A stretch of DNA of 64,000 nt from JAJEAD01 sp964420925. GTDB lineage: Bacteria > Pseudomonadota > Gammaproteobacteria > HK1. The notes below the pieces were generated by a model that saw only the letters and a program-made list of their open reading frames with translations, had not been told where the DNA came from and did no database searches. The position numbers were made by a program, and so were the translations under genes. The stretch covers positions 1-64,000 of the forward strand of contig CAYQVB010000041.1 of the NCBI GenBank assembly GCA_964420925.1. Reading direction: 5' to 3'. Shown one piece after another: positions 1-6,601 of the stretch; the first letter of the stretch is position 1, and every line of letters starts with the position of its first letter.

Positions 1-226
1 CCCGTGCGCAGCGACCGCCTCACGACACTACGAGGGCGGGCCAATCCGGCGCCCAACCGCTGCAATGACGCCAGCGAAAGCCGGTGACCCGAGATCGAGT
101 ACCACGAATCGACGACGAGAAGTCAGAACGAATTTGCCGTGCCCTTCCAGCGCTGAACCCGTGTCAGGACCTTGCGGCCCCGTGTACACTTGGCCAGCGT
201 CCCTCGCCGATGCATGCCGCGTCTCC

Positions 227-303
227 GCGCCCGTAGCTCAGTTGGATAGAGTACCAGGCTTCGAACCTGGGTGTCGGGGGTTCGAGTCCCTCCGGGCGCG
301 CCA
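227..303 (+). tRNA. tRNA-Arg(UCG), CCA encoded
   Basis: A full cloverleaf can be folded by eye. The 7-bp acceptor stem GCGCCCG (227-233) pairs with CGGGCGC (293-299), followed by discriminator G300 and a genomically encoded CCA (301-303). The anticodon stem CCAGG/CCTGG (254-258/266-270) encloses the loop CTTCGAA, giving anticodon TCG (261-263), which reads CGA (Arg). The T-arm contains GTTCGAGTCC. No second copy of the 3' end was seen near the integrase remnant, so use as an attachment site is unsupported. Bases 1-226 upstream hold no gene that I can support. Confidence 0.95.
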
Positions 304-339
304 ATATTTTCATGTATGTGACAGTTGGGACACACAATC

Positions 340-888
340 ATGCGATTGAAGTCGCCATCCAAAGTGATCGTGCGGCGCCGCAGACTCGAGTTGGCGGCGC
401 TCGCGGTCGCGATCGTGTTCTTCGGCTATGACCTCGCAGCGGACGTGCTGCTCGAAGGCGAGTTCGGATCCCCTCACTTCGTCATCGAGTCGATAGTCTT
501 CGTCGGAATCACGATGGCGCTTGTCATCGGCACGCGCGACCTGCGCGGCCTAAGAGAGAGCCTGCGGCGCGAGGCGGAACGAAACAGGGCGTTTTCCGGC
601 GAGCTCGCTGCCGTCATCGACGATCGGATGGAGGAGTGGCGGCTGACCCGCAGCGAGAAGGACGTCGCCTGGATGATCATCAAGGGGTATCGCTTCACCG
701 AGATCGCCGAAGCGCGCGGCTCCAAGGAAAGCACCTGCCGGCTTCAGGCCACCTCGCTGTACGCGAAAGCTGGCGTCAGCGGACGAGCCGAGTTCGTCGC
801 CGAGATCATCCAGCCGTTGCTGATGTCGATTCCGAGCGAATCCTCGTCTCGGAAGGACACGCCGCCGATCCGGCTCGTGTCGCATTGA
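340..888 (+). CDS. Membrane-anchored LuxR-type HTH regulator
   Basis: A 182-residue protein with two predicted membrane helices (about residues 16-36 and 48-64), a short charged, probably coiled segment (68-95) and a C-terminal LuxR/GerE-like helix-turn-helix (about 101-158). The HTH begins with LTRSEKDVAWMIIKG and continues through IAEARGSKESTCR to YAKAGVSGRAEFV, the family pattern. It probably binds DNA while tethered to the inner membrane. A TTG at 325 is in frame, but ATG 340 lies about 9 bases after GGGA (327-330) and gives a typical short cytoplasmic N-terminus. The next gene overlaps its stop codon, so the two are probably co-translated. No sensor domain other than the membrane helices is visible. 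Confidence 0.8.
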   Translation: MRLKSPSKVIVRRRRLELAALAVAIVFFGYDLAADVLLEGEFGSPHFVIESIVFVGITMALVIGTRDLRGLRESLRREAERNRAFSGELAAVIDDRMEEWRLTRSEKDVAWMIIKGYRFTEIAEARGSKESTCRLQATSLYAKAGVSGRAEFVAEIIQPLLMSIPSESSSRKDTPPIRLVSH

Positions 889-2453
889 CATCATCGCACG
901 GACCCGGCGGCGGTACGTGGTACTGCGTCCGGAGGAATGGCGCGGCGCAACGCGACGGGTGGTTGGACACCGGCCCCCTGGCCGAGCTGCGCGGGAGAAT
1001 AGGCGCGCATCCCGGCGAGCTGGTCGAAGTCTGCGTCGCCGATGATTTTCAGGAAGTCGCCCCGGACCGGTTCTCGCGGGTCTTCTTCAATCGCGCCCGC
1101 GGGTTGATCGGCATCGAAATCGTGCTGGGTGGAGAGGCGGAACGGCTTGCGCCGACGCGGATGCTCGCCGCCAACCTCGGTTTCGAACCGGCGCTCGAGA
1201 AGTTCCTGGAAAATCGCGAGGTCGATGCCGGCGAGTTCCGCGCCCGCGGCACCCTGCGGGCGTTCTCCGCCCGGCAGTTCCTGTTGCCGGGTGGAGCCGG
1301 CCACCAGACGGTGGAGCTGGTTCGCGGCTCGACCCTGATCGACCCGACTCCGTCGGTGGACGGGGGCCGCGCGGGGGATCTGGCAACGGGAATCGGCCGG
1401 TGGATGACCGCAAACCTGTCGGCCGACGGAGCGCTGCCCTACAAGTACTGGCCGAGCCGGGGCGAGGAGTCGTCCGCCGACAACGCCATTCGCCGGTTTC
1501 TGGCATCGCTGGCCCTGGCCCGCTTGGGAGAGCTGCGCGGGAGCGCGGCGATTCGCGACGCGGCGCGACGCAATCTCCGCTACAACCTGACGCGCTACTT
1601 CCGTGACATCGGCGGTGGGCGGGGCGCCATTGTCGAGCGCACGGGCGCGAAGCTCGGCGCCGCCGCCCTGGCCGCACTCGCAATCCTGGAAAGTCCCGCG
1701 CGAGAGGAGTTCCTCGAAGAGCTGCGCATGCTCGCGGCGGGAGTGGATTCGCTCGCGGATGGCGCGCATGGGTTCCGGACGTTCTTCTTTCCGAGCGAAC
1801 GCGACGGCGAGAACTGGAACTTCTACTCCGGCGAAGCGCTGCTGTTCCAGGCCGAGGCGGCGCGCCGGGGACTCGCCGCCGCGCCTTCCCTTGAGCGTTG
1901 CGTGTCGGCGTTCGAGCGCTGCCGGGCACGCCACCGTCGGCGGCGGAACCCGGCGTTCGTGCCGTGGCACACGCAGGCGTGCGCGTCGCTGTATGCGCAG
2001 ACGGGCCGGCGCGAGCTCGCGGACTTCGTGTTCGAAATGAACGACTGGCTCCTGCCGATGCAGCAGTGGGACGGGCTGGCGCCGGACCTGCGGGGACGGT
2101 TCTACAACCCTCGCCGCCCCGACTTCGGGCCGCCGCACGCGGCCTCCACCGGAGCATACCTGGAAGGGCTCGCCGATGCGGCGGCGCTTGCCCGTGCAGT
2201 GAGTGACCCGACCCGCGCCGAAGTCTACGGGCGCGCCGTCGCTCGCGGGCTTCGCTCCCTGCGGCAACTGCAGTTTCGCGACGAGCGCGACACGTTCTAC
2301 ATCTCCAGAAGGAAACGTGTGCTCGGAGCGCTCCGCACGGAGGTCTATGACAATGCCGTGCGCGTGGACTCCGCCGCTCATGCGCTCGCGGCGGCCATCA
2401 AGATCCTTCGGCCGGTGGAATTCGGCACTCGTCGCTCCGCCACGGCGTCGTGA
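885..2453 (+). CDS. Conserved-looking protein of unknown function, probable helical barrel
   Basis: About 522 residues if read from TTG 885, which overlaps the stop of the regulator gene as TTGA; TTG 963 is an alternative and no ATG fits. I do not firmly recognise the family. The N-terminal 130 residues look mixed alpha/beta. From about residue 150 the protein is rich in amphipathic helices with aromatic, acidic motifs such as YKYWPSRGEESSADN, NWNFYSGEALLFQ and FVPWHTQACASLYAQ. These resemble the spaced substrate-lining motifs of (alpha/alpha)6-barrel enzymes (six-hairpin or epimerase-like). There is no signal peptide, so it is probably cytoplasmic. Coupling to a membrane LuxR-type protein suggests joint regulation. 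The function is not assigned. Confidence 0.6.
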   Translation: MTSSHGPGGGTWYCVRRNGAAQRDGWLDTGPLAELRGRIGAHPGELVEVCVADDFQEVAPDRFSRVFFNRARGLIGIEIVLGGEAERLAPTRMLAANLGFEPALEKFLENREVDAGEFRARGTLRAFSARQFLLPGGAGHQTVELVRGSTLIDPTPSVDGGRAGDLATGIGRWMTANLSADGALPYKYWPSRGEESSADNAIRRFLASLALARLGELRGSAAIRDAARRNLRYNLTRYFRDIGGGRGAIVERTGAKLGAAALAALAILESPAREEFLEELRMLAAGVDSLADGAHGFRTFFFPSERDGENWNFYSGEALLFQAEAARRGLAAAPSLERCVSAFERCRARHRRRRNPAFVPWHTQACASLYAQTGRRELADFVFEMNDWLLPMQQWDGLAPDLRGRFYNPRRPDFGPPHAASTGAYLEGLADAAALARAVSDPTRAEVYGRAVARGLRSLRQLQFRDERDTFYISRRKRVLGALRTEVYDNAVRVDSAAHALAAAIKILRPVEFGTRRSATAS

Positions 2454-2590
2454 TCGGGGTAGCAGGTTCGCGCGGTGACATACCGCCGCGCTCCTTGTCG
2501 GCGCACCGGACGGACACGCTTCGACCCGTGCGGGCAGTCCGTCCGAGCGGCGAGGTCCGGGGAGTGAATCGTCGAGTGGACCAGGCCCGA

Positions 2591-3193
2591 CTATCGCGGG
2601 GCGTTCGCTTGGTCCGATCGCTTTGGGGGCAAAACGTGAAACCCGTGGCCCGGAGCCGGCAGGATATCGAAAATCAGGTGTACACGCGGCTCTTCGGAAG
2701 GATTGTCCGCCCAGTGCCGTGCCTTGTTGTCGAACACCCACAGCTCTCCTGGGCGCATCACGACCGTTTCGTCGCCTGCCGTCAGCGGACTTCCCCGGGT
2801 ACTCATCAGGACCAAGTGGAATCGGTCCCTGATTCGATAGTAGGCCCCGGTATCGACGTGCGGGAACACGCGGCCGTGCGGTAGCAGCATTACCAAGGTC
2901 GCGCGACCGAGCGTTCCACCCAGATTGTCGGCGACGCTCTCGCAGTACGACAGCGTGCACGGAAACTTTCTGGCCGACCGAGCAATGCGGCTCTCGTGGA
3001 CGTCGTTCGCGTTCCTTGCGCCCGGCGGCAGCGGTTTCCTCGCAACGCGAAGAAAGATGCTGCACGTGTTGCGCTGGCAGCGGACCTTGCGCTGACGGCT
3101 CGTGTCTGCAAGCCACATCTCGGGCGCCGCGTCCAGCTCCGCCAGCAGCGGCCTGATGTTCACCTCTTGGGCGACTTTCGTGAAGTGGCGCAT
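2591..3193 (-). CDS. Aspartyl/asparaginyl beta-hydroxylase-like 2-oxoglutarate oxygenase
   Basis: A 200-residue cytoplasmic protein. The C-terminal half fits the Asp/Asn beta-hydroxylase (cupin-like, Fe(II)/2-oxoglutarate) family: His112-Val-Asp114 in RVFPHVDTGAYY, His126 in RDRFHLVL, then GELWVFDNKARHWADN with His160 and the Arg170/His172 pair in PRVHLIFD, which normally holds 2-oxoglutarate. Such enzymes hydroxylate Asp/Asn side chains or small-molecule carboxylates. The first 80 residues are basic and less conserved-looking. It is transcribed toward the unknown gene at 885-2453 (convergent). The substrate cannot be inferred. Confidence 0.72.
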   Translation of the reverse strand: MRHFTKVAQEVNIRPLLAELDAAPEMWLADTSRQRKVRCQRNTCSIFLRVARKPLPPGARNANDVHESRIARSARKFPCTLSYCESVADNLGGTLGRATLVMLLPHGRVFPHVDTGAYYRIRDRFHLVLMSTRGSPLTAGDETVVMRPGELWVFDNKARHWADNPSEEPRVHLIFDILPAPGHGFHVLPPKRSDQANAPR

Positions 3194-3244
3194 GAGAATT
3201 GCGGTTCCCGACTCAGATCCGTTCGAACGATTCGATTCGAACTA

Positions 3245-3502
3245 TCAGTTCGAGGGTTCACCGCGTATGCATGCACGGGTCTGTTCCCGCATTACCGCGT
3301 AGTCGCTCAGCATTTCGACCACCGCCGAGTCTTCGGTCAACTGTCCAACCTCGCGTGCAACGCGCTCTCGAACATCTGCAGCGTAGTGAACGAGCGTCGG
3401 GCAGGTCGGAGTAGCTACGGACTCAGAATCGACCGTCGCGCAGGCTGCGAGCAAGGTCGTCGCGGCCAGAAGGGCGCCCACTCGACTCGTCCTCGTCGCC
3501 AT
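3245..3502 (-). CDS. Small lipoprotein, Rz1/o-spanin-like phage relic
   Basis: 85 residues. The signal sequence is MATRTSRVGALLAATTLLAAC with a lipobox LAAC (Cys21), followed by a short periplasmic part with CPTLVHYAADVRERVAREV and SDYAVMREQTRAC. The pattern Cys-Pro...Tyr...Asp-Tyr-x-x-x-Arg-x-x-x-Arg-Ala-Cys is, from memory, typical of small lysis-cassette lipoproteins in tailed phages. The ATG at 3502 lies inside the repeat tract of the neighbouring gene (3423-3740) in another frame, the nested or overlapping arrangement known for Rz/Rz1 spanins. The longer upstream reading (to 3568) is only repeat sequence (METAMGTATG...) and was not used. No endolysin or holin gene is visible, so this is probably an isolated remnant or a domesticated copy. 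Confidence 0.55.
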   Translation of the reverse strand: MATRTSRVGALLAATTLLAACATVDSESVATPTCPTLVHYAADVRERVAREVGQLTEDSAVVEMLSDYAVMREQTRACIRGEPSN

Positions 3503-3740
3503 CGCCGTCGCCGTCCCCATCGCCGTCTCCGTCGCCGTCCCCGTCGCCGTCCCCATCGCCGTCTCCATCGCCGTCGCCGTCTCCGTGTGCTTCCTGGTAG
3601 TGATGAAACGGAAGCTTTCCGGACAGATGCTGGATCCCGCTTGCCATCAGAAGGAACAACGTCATCAGCCCACCACTCACAAGCAGCGTCAATCGCCGCA
3701 GCAAGGACGGCTCATTCCTGGCGCGTGCGTTCGGTTCCAT
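3423..3740 (-). CDS. Small membrane protein with an Asp-Gly repeat tail, i-spanin-like position
   Basis: 105 residues. A basic N-terminus (MEPNARARNEPSLLRR) precedes one hydrophobic segment (about residues 17-38), then a periplasmic-type stretch, and then about 14 consecutive Asp-Gly pairs ending in DEDESSGR. The DNA under the tail is a hexanucleotide-like repeat at about 3505-3590. ATG 3740 is preceded on the minus strand by a GGGGAC element. One N-terminal TM plus an overlapping downstream lipoprotein is the layout of phage spanin pairs, although a spanin would normally have a coiled coil rather than a DG tract. DG repeats may bind Ca2+ or simply reflect slippage. Identity as a spanin is inference. 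Confidence 0.45.
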   Translation of the reverse strand: MEPNARARNEPSLLRRLTLLVSGGLMTLFLLMASGIQHLSGKLPFHHYQEAHGDGDGDGDGDGDGDGDGDGDGDGDGDGDGDEDESSGRPSGRDDLARSLRDGRF

Positions 3741-4195
3741 AGCGATGTCCCCGCGAATGTCCGGAATCTCGCGGGAAGTCTGACGGCTCCGAGGATGGGG
3801 CGAACAGACAGGTTCGCAATAGGAATGGCGATTTACGACAAACGCTATATACGGCCGTGGAGCATCGTTCGTCGACGGCGTCCGCGTAGTTTCGCAACGC
3901 ACCCAGTGCCGACCCCGGATTTCAATGGCATGGCATTCCTGCCGAGCTCGCGACCGAGTCGGTCTCCGACGGGGGCCGCGGGCGCAGATCGAGTTCGCGC
4001 TTCGGTTGCACGGTTTCGAAGCAGGCGCTCGGCGGCATCGCGGACCGCACGGCGGCCCCACGCGCGCCGGGGATGTAGGGCACTCTAGGCGGGCAGGCGT
4101 TGTCGCTTCAATCCGTGCGCTACGGCTCCGGCATCTGAGGCGGTGACATCCAGCGACGCCACGAGCATCGGTGCCTCCGCTAGCAACGGTTCGGC
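3741..4195 (-). other. Intergenic region upstream of the spanin-like pair
   Basis: About 450 bases without a supported gene. It must contain the promoter for the leftward gene starting at 3740; the AT-richer stretch around 3830-3850 (TTTACGAC, CTATATACG) is the likeliest place. The open frames here do not resemble proteins. The rightmost part leads into the perfect palindrome behind merR. Confidence 0.4.
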
Positions 4196-4233
4196 GCGCA
4201 CTCGCGTCCGCACCGGTGCGGACGCGAGTGCGC
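4196..4233. terminator. Perfect 38-bp palindrome behind merR
   Basis: Two 19-base arms meet without a spacer at 4214/4215, centred on CACCGGTG, and every base pair from 4196/4233 inward is complementary. It lies 24 bases beyond the merR stop on the minus strand, so it may stop merR transcription. There is no T-run on that side, so it is not a classical intrinsic terminator. It could instead be a dyad protein site or a mobile-element scar. Confidence 0.5.
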
Positions 4234-4257
4234 CGGCAAGTGCGCGACGCGGGAGGT

Positions 4258-4662
4258 CTACGCGTCGGAGTCCGCGAGGAGTCTTTCCAGCATGGGGCAA
4301 TCGGTCCGGCCGGCATCGCATCGCCTGACCAGCTCGGCAAGAGCGCGCTCCAGCTTCCCAAGCTCGTCGAGCTTCCGCCTTACGCCGCGCAGGTGCCGCT
4401 CGCCCAGTGCCCTCACATCCGCACACGGCGCGCCGTTGCCCGCTGACAGGTCGAGCAGCGTGCGGATGTCCGGAATCGGGAACCCGAGATCGCGGCAGCG
4501 TTTGACGAACCGCAGACGTGCGATGTCAGCGTCGCCGTAGAGTCTGCGGCCCGATGGTGTCCGGTCCGCGCGGGGAACGATTCCTTCGCGCTCGTAGTAG
4601 CGGATAGTCTCGATGTTCACTCCGCTCATCGTCGAAGCGGCTCCGATCGAGCGCATCGTCAT
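4258..4662 (-). CDS. merR: MerR-family mercury-type regulator
   Basis: 134 residues. An N-terminal winged helix begins with GAASTMSGVNIETIRYYERE and the RTPSGRRLYGDADIARLRFV motif. A dimerisation helix follows, then cysteines at 80 (GAPC), 115 (RRC) and 122 (DCPML). This three-cysteine layout matches the Hg(II) site of MerR (Cys82/117/126) rather than CueR or ZntR. It is divergent from merT, with only 44 bases between the start codons, and a 19-bp-spaced promoter carrying a dyad lies there. It should repress and, on metal binding, activate merT-merF-GDCCVxC and control itself. The metal is inferred from the cysteines and neighbours. Confidence 0.9.
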   Translation of the reverse strand: MTMRSIGAASTMSGVNIETIRYYEREGIVPRADRTPSGRRLYGDADIARLRFVKRCRDLGFPIPDIRTLLDLSAGNGAPCADVRALGERHLRGVRRKLDELGKLERALAELVRRCDAGRTDCPMLERLLADSDA

Positions 4663-4668
4663 GGCCTC

Positions 4669-4699
4669 TTGCTTCTGTAGCGGCTACAGGATGTATAAG
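4669..4699 (+). promoter_or_regulatory. MerR-type promoter/operator for merT
   Basis: -35 TTGCTT (4669-4674) and -10 TATAAG (4694-4699) are separated by 19 bp, the over-long spacer that MerR regulators untwist. Between them sits the dyad CTGTAGC-G-GCTACAG (4675-4689). With this -10, transcription would begin at about 4705-4707, at the merT ATG, and no Shine-Dalgarno sequence precedes that ATG. The merT mRNA may therefore be leaderless or nearly so. The same dyad would let MerR control its own divergent promoter. Confidence 0.8.
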
Positions 4700-4706
4700 C
4701 GCGCTC

Positions 4707-5093
4707 ATGAACGCAAGAATCATTTCAATCGTCGCCGCCGAGGACGGTCGTCCGCGAGGGGCCGTCGTCGGGCTTGCCGCGCTGCTGGCGCTGCTTTCCG
4801 CCTCGTGCTGCGTCCTGCCCATCGGGTTGTCGATTGTCGGGCTCGGCGGCGCATGGCTTGCCGTGCTGGGGCCGTTCGTCGCCTACCGCTCGGCGATACT
4901 GGTCGCGGTTGGCCTGATTCTTCTCTGGGCATGGTTCCGTCTCGTCAGGGGTTCGCGCTGCGGGGTGCGGCAGCCCGGAGCGGTGGCGCTGGCGGCATTC
5001 GCGTCTCTGTCCTTCGTCGTCGCGGCCTCTTCGCCGATATGGGAGGAGGACGCAGCGCGCATGATGATGGACGTGTGGAGCGCGACGGGTTGA
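4707..5093 (+). CDS. merT: Mercuric transport protein MerT-like
   Basis: 128 residues with three or four hydrophobic segments (about 19-38, 45-58, 62-80, 92-108). The first helix carries the vicinal Cys34-Cys35 in SASCCVLPIGLSIVGLGGAW, the hallmark of MerT, which receives Hg(II) at the inner membrane. A further Cys85 (RGSRCG) sits in the following loop where MerT normally has two cysteines, so one is missing. It overlaps merF by four bases (TTGA). No merP (periplasmic binding) gene is present. The start is ATG 4707, essentially at the predicted transcription start. Confidence 0.88.
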   Translation: MNARIISIVAAEDGRPRGAVVGLAALLALLSASCCVLPIGLSIVGLGGAWLAVLGPFVAYRSAILVAVGLILLWAWFRLVRGSRCGVRQPGAVALAAFASLSFVVAASSPIWEEDAARMMMDVWSATG

Positions 5094-5293
5094 GGGACAA
5101 GCTCCTGGGGGTCGGCATTGCCGGTTCCGCGGTGGCGGCGCTGTGCTGCTTCACGCCGGTGCTCGTGTGGCTCCTCGCGGCCTTCGGGCTTTCGGCCTAC
5201 GCCGGATATCTGGACCCGGTTCTGCTCCCGGCGCTGCTGGTCTTTCTTGCCATCACGGGGTACGCGATATGGCGGCGCAGAAGGCATCGGTAG
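5090..5293 (+). CDS. merF: Mercury transporter MerF-like
   Basis: 67 residues and two membrane helices. The core ALCCFTPVLVWLLAAFGLSAY with a Cys19-Cys20 pair, followed by YLDPVLLPALLVFLAITGYA, is very close to the known MerF pattern. The chosen start is TTG 5090, overlapping the merT stop as TTGA, with GGAG at 5077-5080 about nine bases upstream. GTG 5075 is the only alternative and has no good ribosome site. MerF moves Hg(II) across the inner membrane to cytoplasmic thiols. MerT and MerF are usually alternatives, and here both are present. Confidence 0.88.
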   Translation: MRDKLLGVGIAGSAVAALCCFTPVLVWLLAAFGLSAYAGYLDPVLLPALLVFLAITGYAIWRRRRHR

Positions 5294-5487
5294 TACTGGA
5301 GACAACCATCACCTGTCCGGCGTGCGGTCACTCCGAGACGGAGACGATGCCGACCGACGCCTGCCAGTGGTTCTACGATTGCAGGCACTGCGGGGCTGTC
5401 CTGAAGCCCAAGCCCGGCGACTGCTGCGTGTTCTGTTCCTACGCGACCGTGCCATGTCCCCCGATGCAAGTCGGCACTGCCGGGTGA
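5269..5487 (+). CDS. GDCCVxC-domain small cysteine-rich protein of mer operons
   Basis: 72 residues with CPAC (16-19), Cys32, CRHC (38-41), GDCCVFCSY (50-58) and Cys63. The GDCCVFCSY...VPCPPMQ signature is that of the small protein family often found with MerT/MerF. Its role is probably metal handling or delivery but is not established. It starts inside merF (25-base overlap) from ATG 5269, with GGGG about eight bases upstream. The many CxxC-type pairs suggest a small Zn- or Hg-binding fold. It ends the operon. No merA follows, and the next gene is an integrase relic on the other strand. Confidence 0.82.
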   Translation: MAAQKASVVLETTITCPACGHSETETMPTDACQWFYDCRHCGAVLKPKPGDCCVFCSYATVPCPPMQVGTAG

Positions 5488-5527
5488 CAGACACCGGCGG
5501 TCGGGGTTGCGAGGCTATAGCCGAACA

Positions 5528-6430
5528 TCACTCCCCCGCGTTGACGGGTGAATCGCTGCCAGCGCCCGCCATCGCGTTCGCAATGATTGTTCCGACCTTC
5601 TCCGCCGCTTCGACGAGGTGGCCGTCGGCCAGGTGCGCGTACCCGAGATAGTCGCTCCACGCCTGCATCAGCGTGCGCCGCCGCTCGAACAGGTCCGAGC
5701 GCGCATACGCTCCTTCGACACCGCCGACCGCGTGTGCAAGCGCCGCCTCGGCCACTTCGCGCGGAGCCCCCGAACACTCTCCGCACCAGTCCCGGAACGA
5801 CGAGCGGAATCCGTGCGGCACCGCGGTGATTCCATTCTCGCGAACGAGCTTGCTGATGGTGGAGTCCGACAGCGGCCGTCCCGTCACCGATGGAAACACG
5901 AGGTTCGAGCGGTCCCGCAGTGCCATCGCCTGGAGAAGAACCGCTCTCGCACCGCTCGACAGCGGCACCCGGTGTGCGCGATACACCTTCATCCGCGCCC
6001 CCGGAATCGCCCACTCCGCATTCTCGAGGTCGACCTCGTCCCATGTCGCACCGCGCACGTCCCCCGAGCGGCAGGCCGTCAACACAAGGAACTCGAACGC
6101 GAGCACCGTCGCCCGGTACGCGCCGCTCGCACGTACCCTGGCGAGCGCGTCCACCACTTCGCCATGCGGGAGCGCCCGGAAGTGCGCGGGGGCCGCTCCA
6201 TTCTTCGGTAGCGCGGCTCCTACGGCGTCGCCCGCGGGGTTGTCGTCTCTGAAGCCGTTCGCGATCGACCACTTCATGACCGCGCCGATGCGCCCGCGCA
6301 CCTTCTTCGCGGTAACCGGCTTGGTGGACCAAATCGGCAACAGGATGCTCATCACGTCCGCGGACGTGATGTCGCTCACACGGCGGGCGCCGATTCTCGG
6401 CTCAATCGAATCCGAGAGCCAATAGCGAAG
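5528..6430 (-). pseudogene. Tyrosine recombinase (P4/IntS-type integrase), 5'-truncated
   Basis: The recognisable protein runs from YWLSDSIEPRIGARRVSDI near 6427 to the stop at 5528 (about 300 residues). It has a SAM-like core-binding part (TSADVMSILLPIWSTKP...) and the catalytic domain: Arg in LTACRSGDVRGATWDEVD, His-x-x-Arg in VPHGFRSSFRD, and His plus Tyr in LAHAVGGVEGAYARSD. Full-length relatives carry about 100 more residues (arm-binding DUF4102-type domain), and the reading just upstream of 6430 does not resemble them. There is also no start codon or ribosome site at the right place; the first internal ATG would be the Met of SADVM. I therefore read it as a decayed integrase marking an old island with the mer genes. 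Confidence 0.75.
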
Positions 6431-6601
6431 GCAGCTCGGGGACAAACGGCAACGGGACCCTGACCCGCGGCCCTGCCTGCCGCGTGCCGTGGTCGACGGC
6501 ACGCGGACCGCATGGCCCCCGGAACCGGCCGAGTTACGGGACTGCCTCGGGGAATGTATCCTTGGCGCGACGGGGCTCCGGACTCCGAACGATTCGCGGC
6601 G

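Noticed and set aside
65..362. Short open frames over the tRNA-Arg on both strands
   Set aside because: They run through the tRNA gene and have no protein-like features.
891..3116. 741-residue minus-strand open frame
   Set aside because: It is the reverse complement of the coupled gene at 885-2453 plus intergenic DNA, with no domain-like sequence; the Asp/Asn-hydroxylase gene uses a different frame.
3500..3590. Short tandem repeat considered as a CRISPR-like array
   Set aside because: Units are six bases, without spacers, and encode an Asp-Gly tract in a gene; no cas genes are present.
4258..5487. Complete mercury-resistance operon
   Set aside because: No merA, merB or merP gene could be found in the window; only the regulator, two importers and the GDCCVxC protein are present.
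227..6430. tRNA-Arg as integration site for the mer/integrase block
   Set aside because: No repeat of the tRNA 3' end was found near either end of the integrase remnant, so the idea has no sequence support here.
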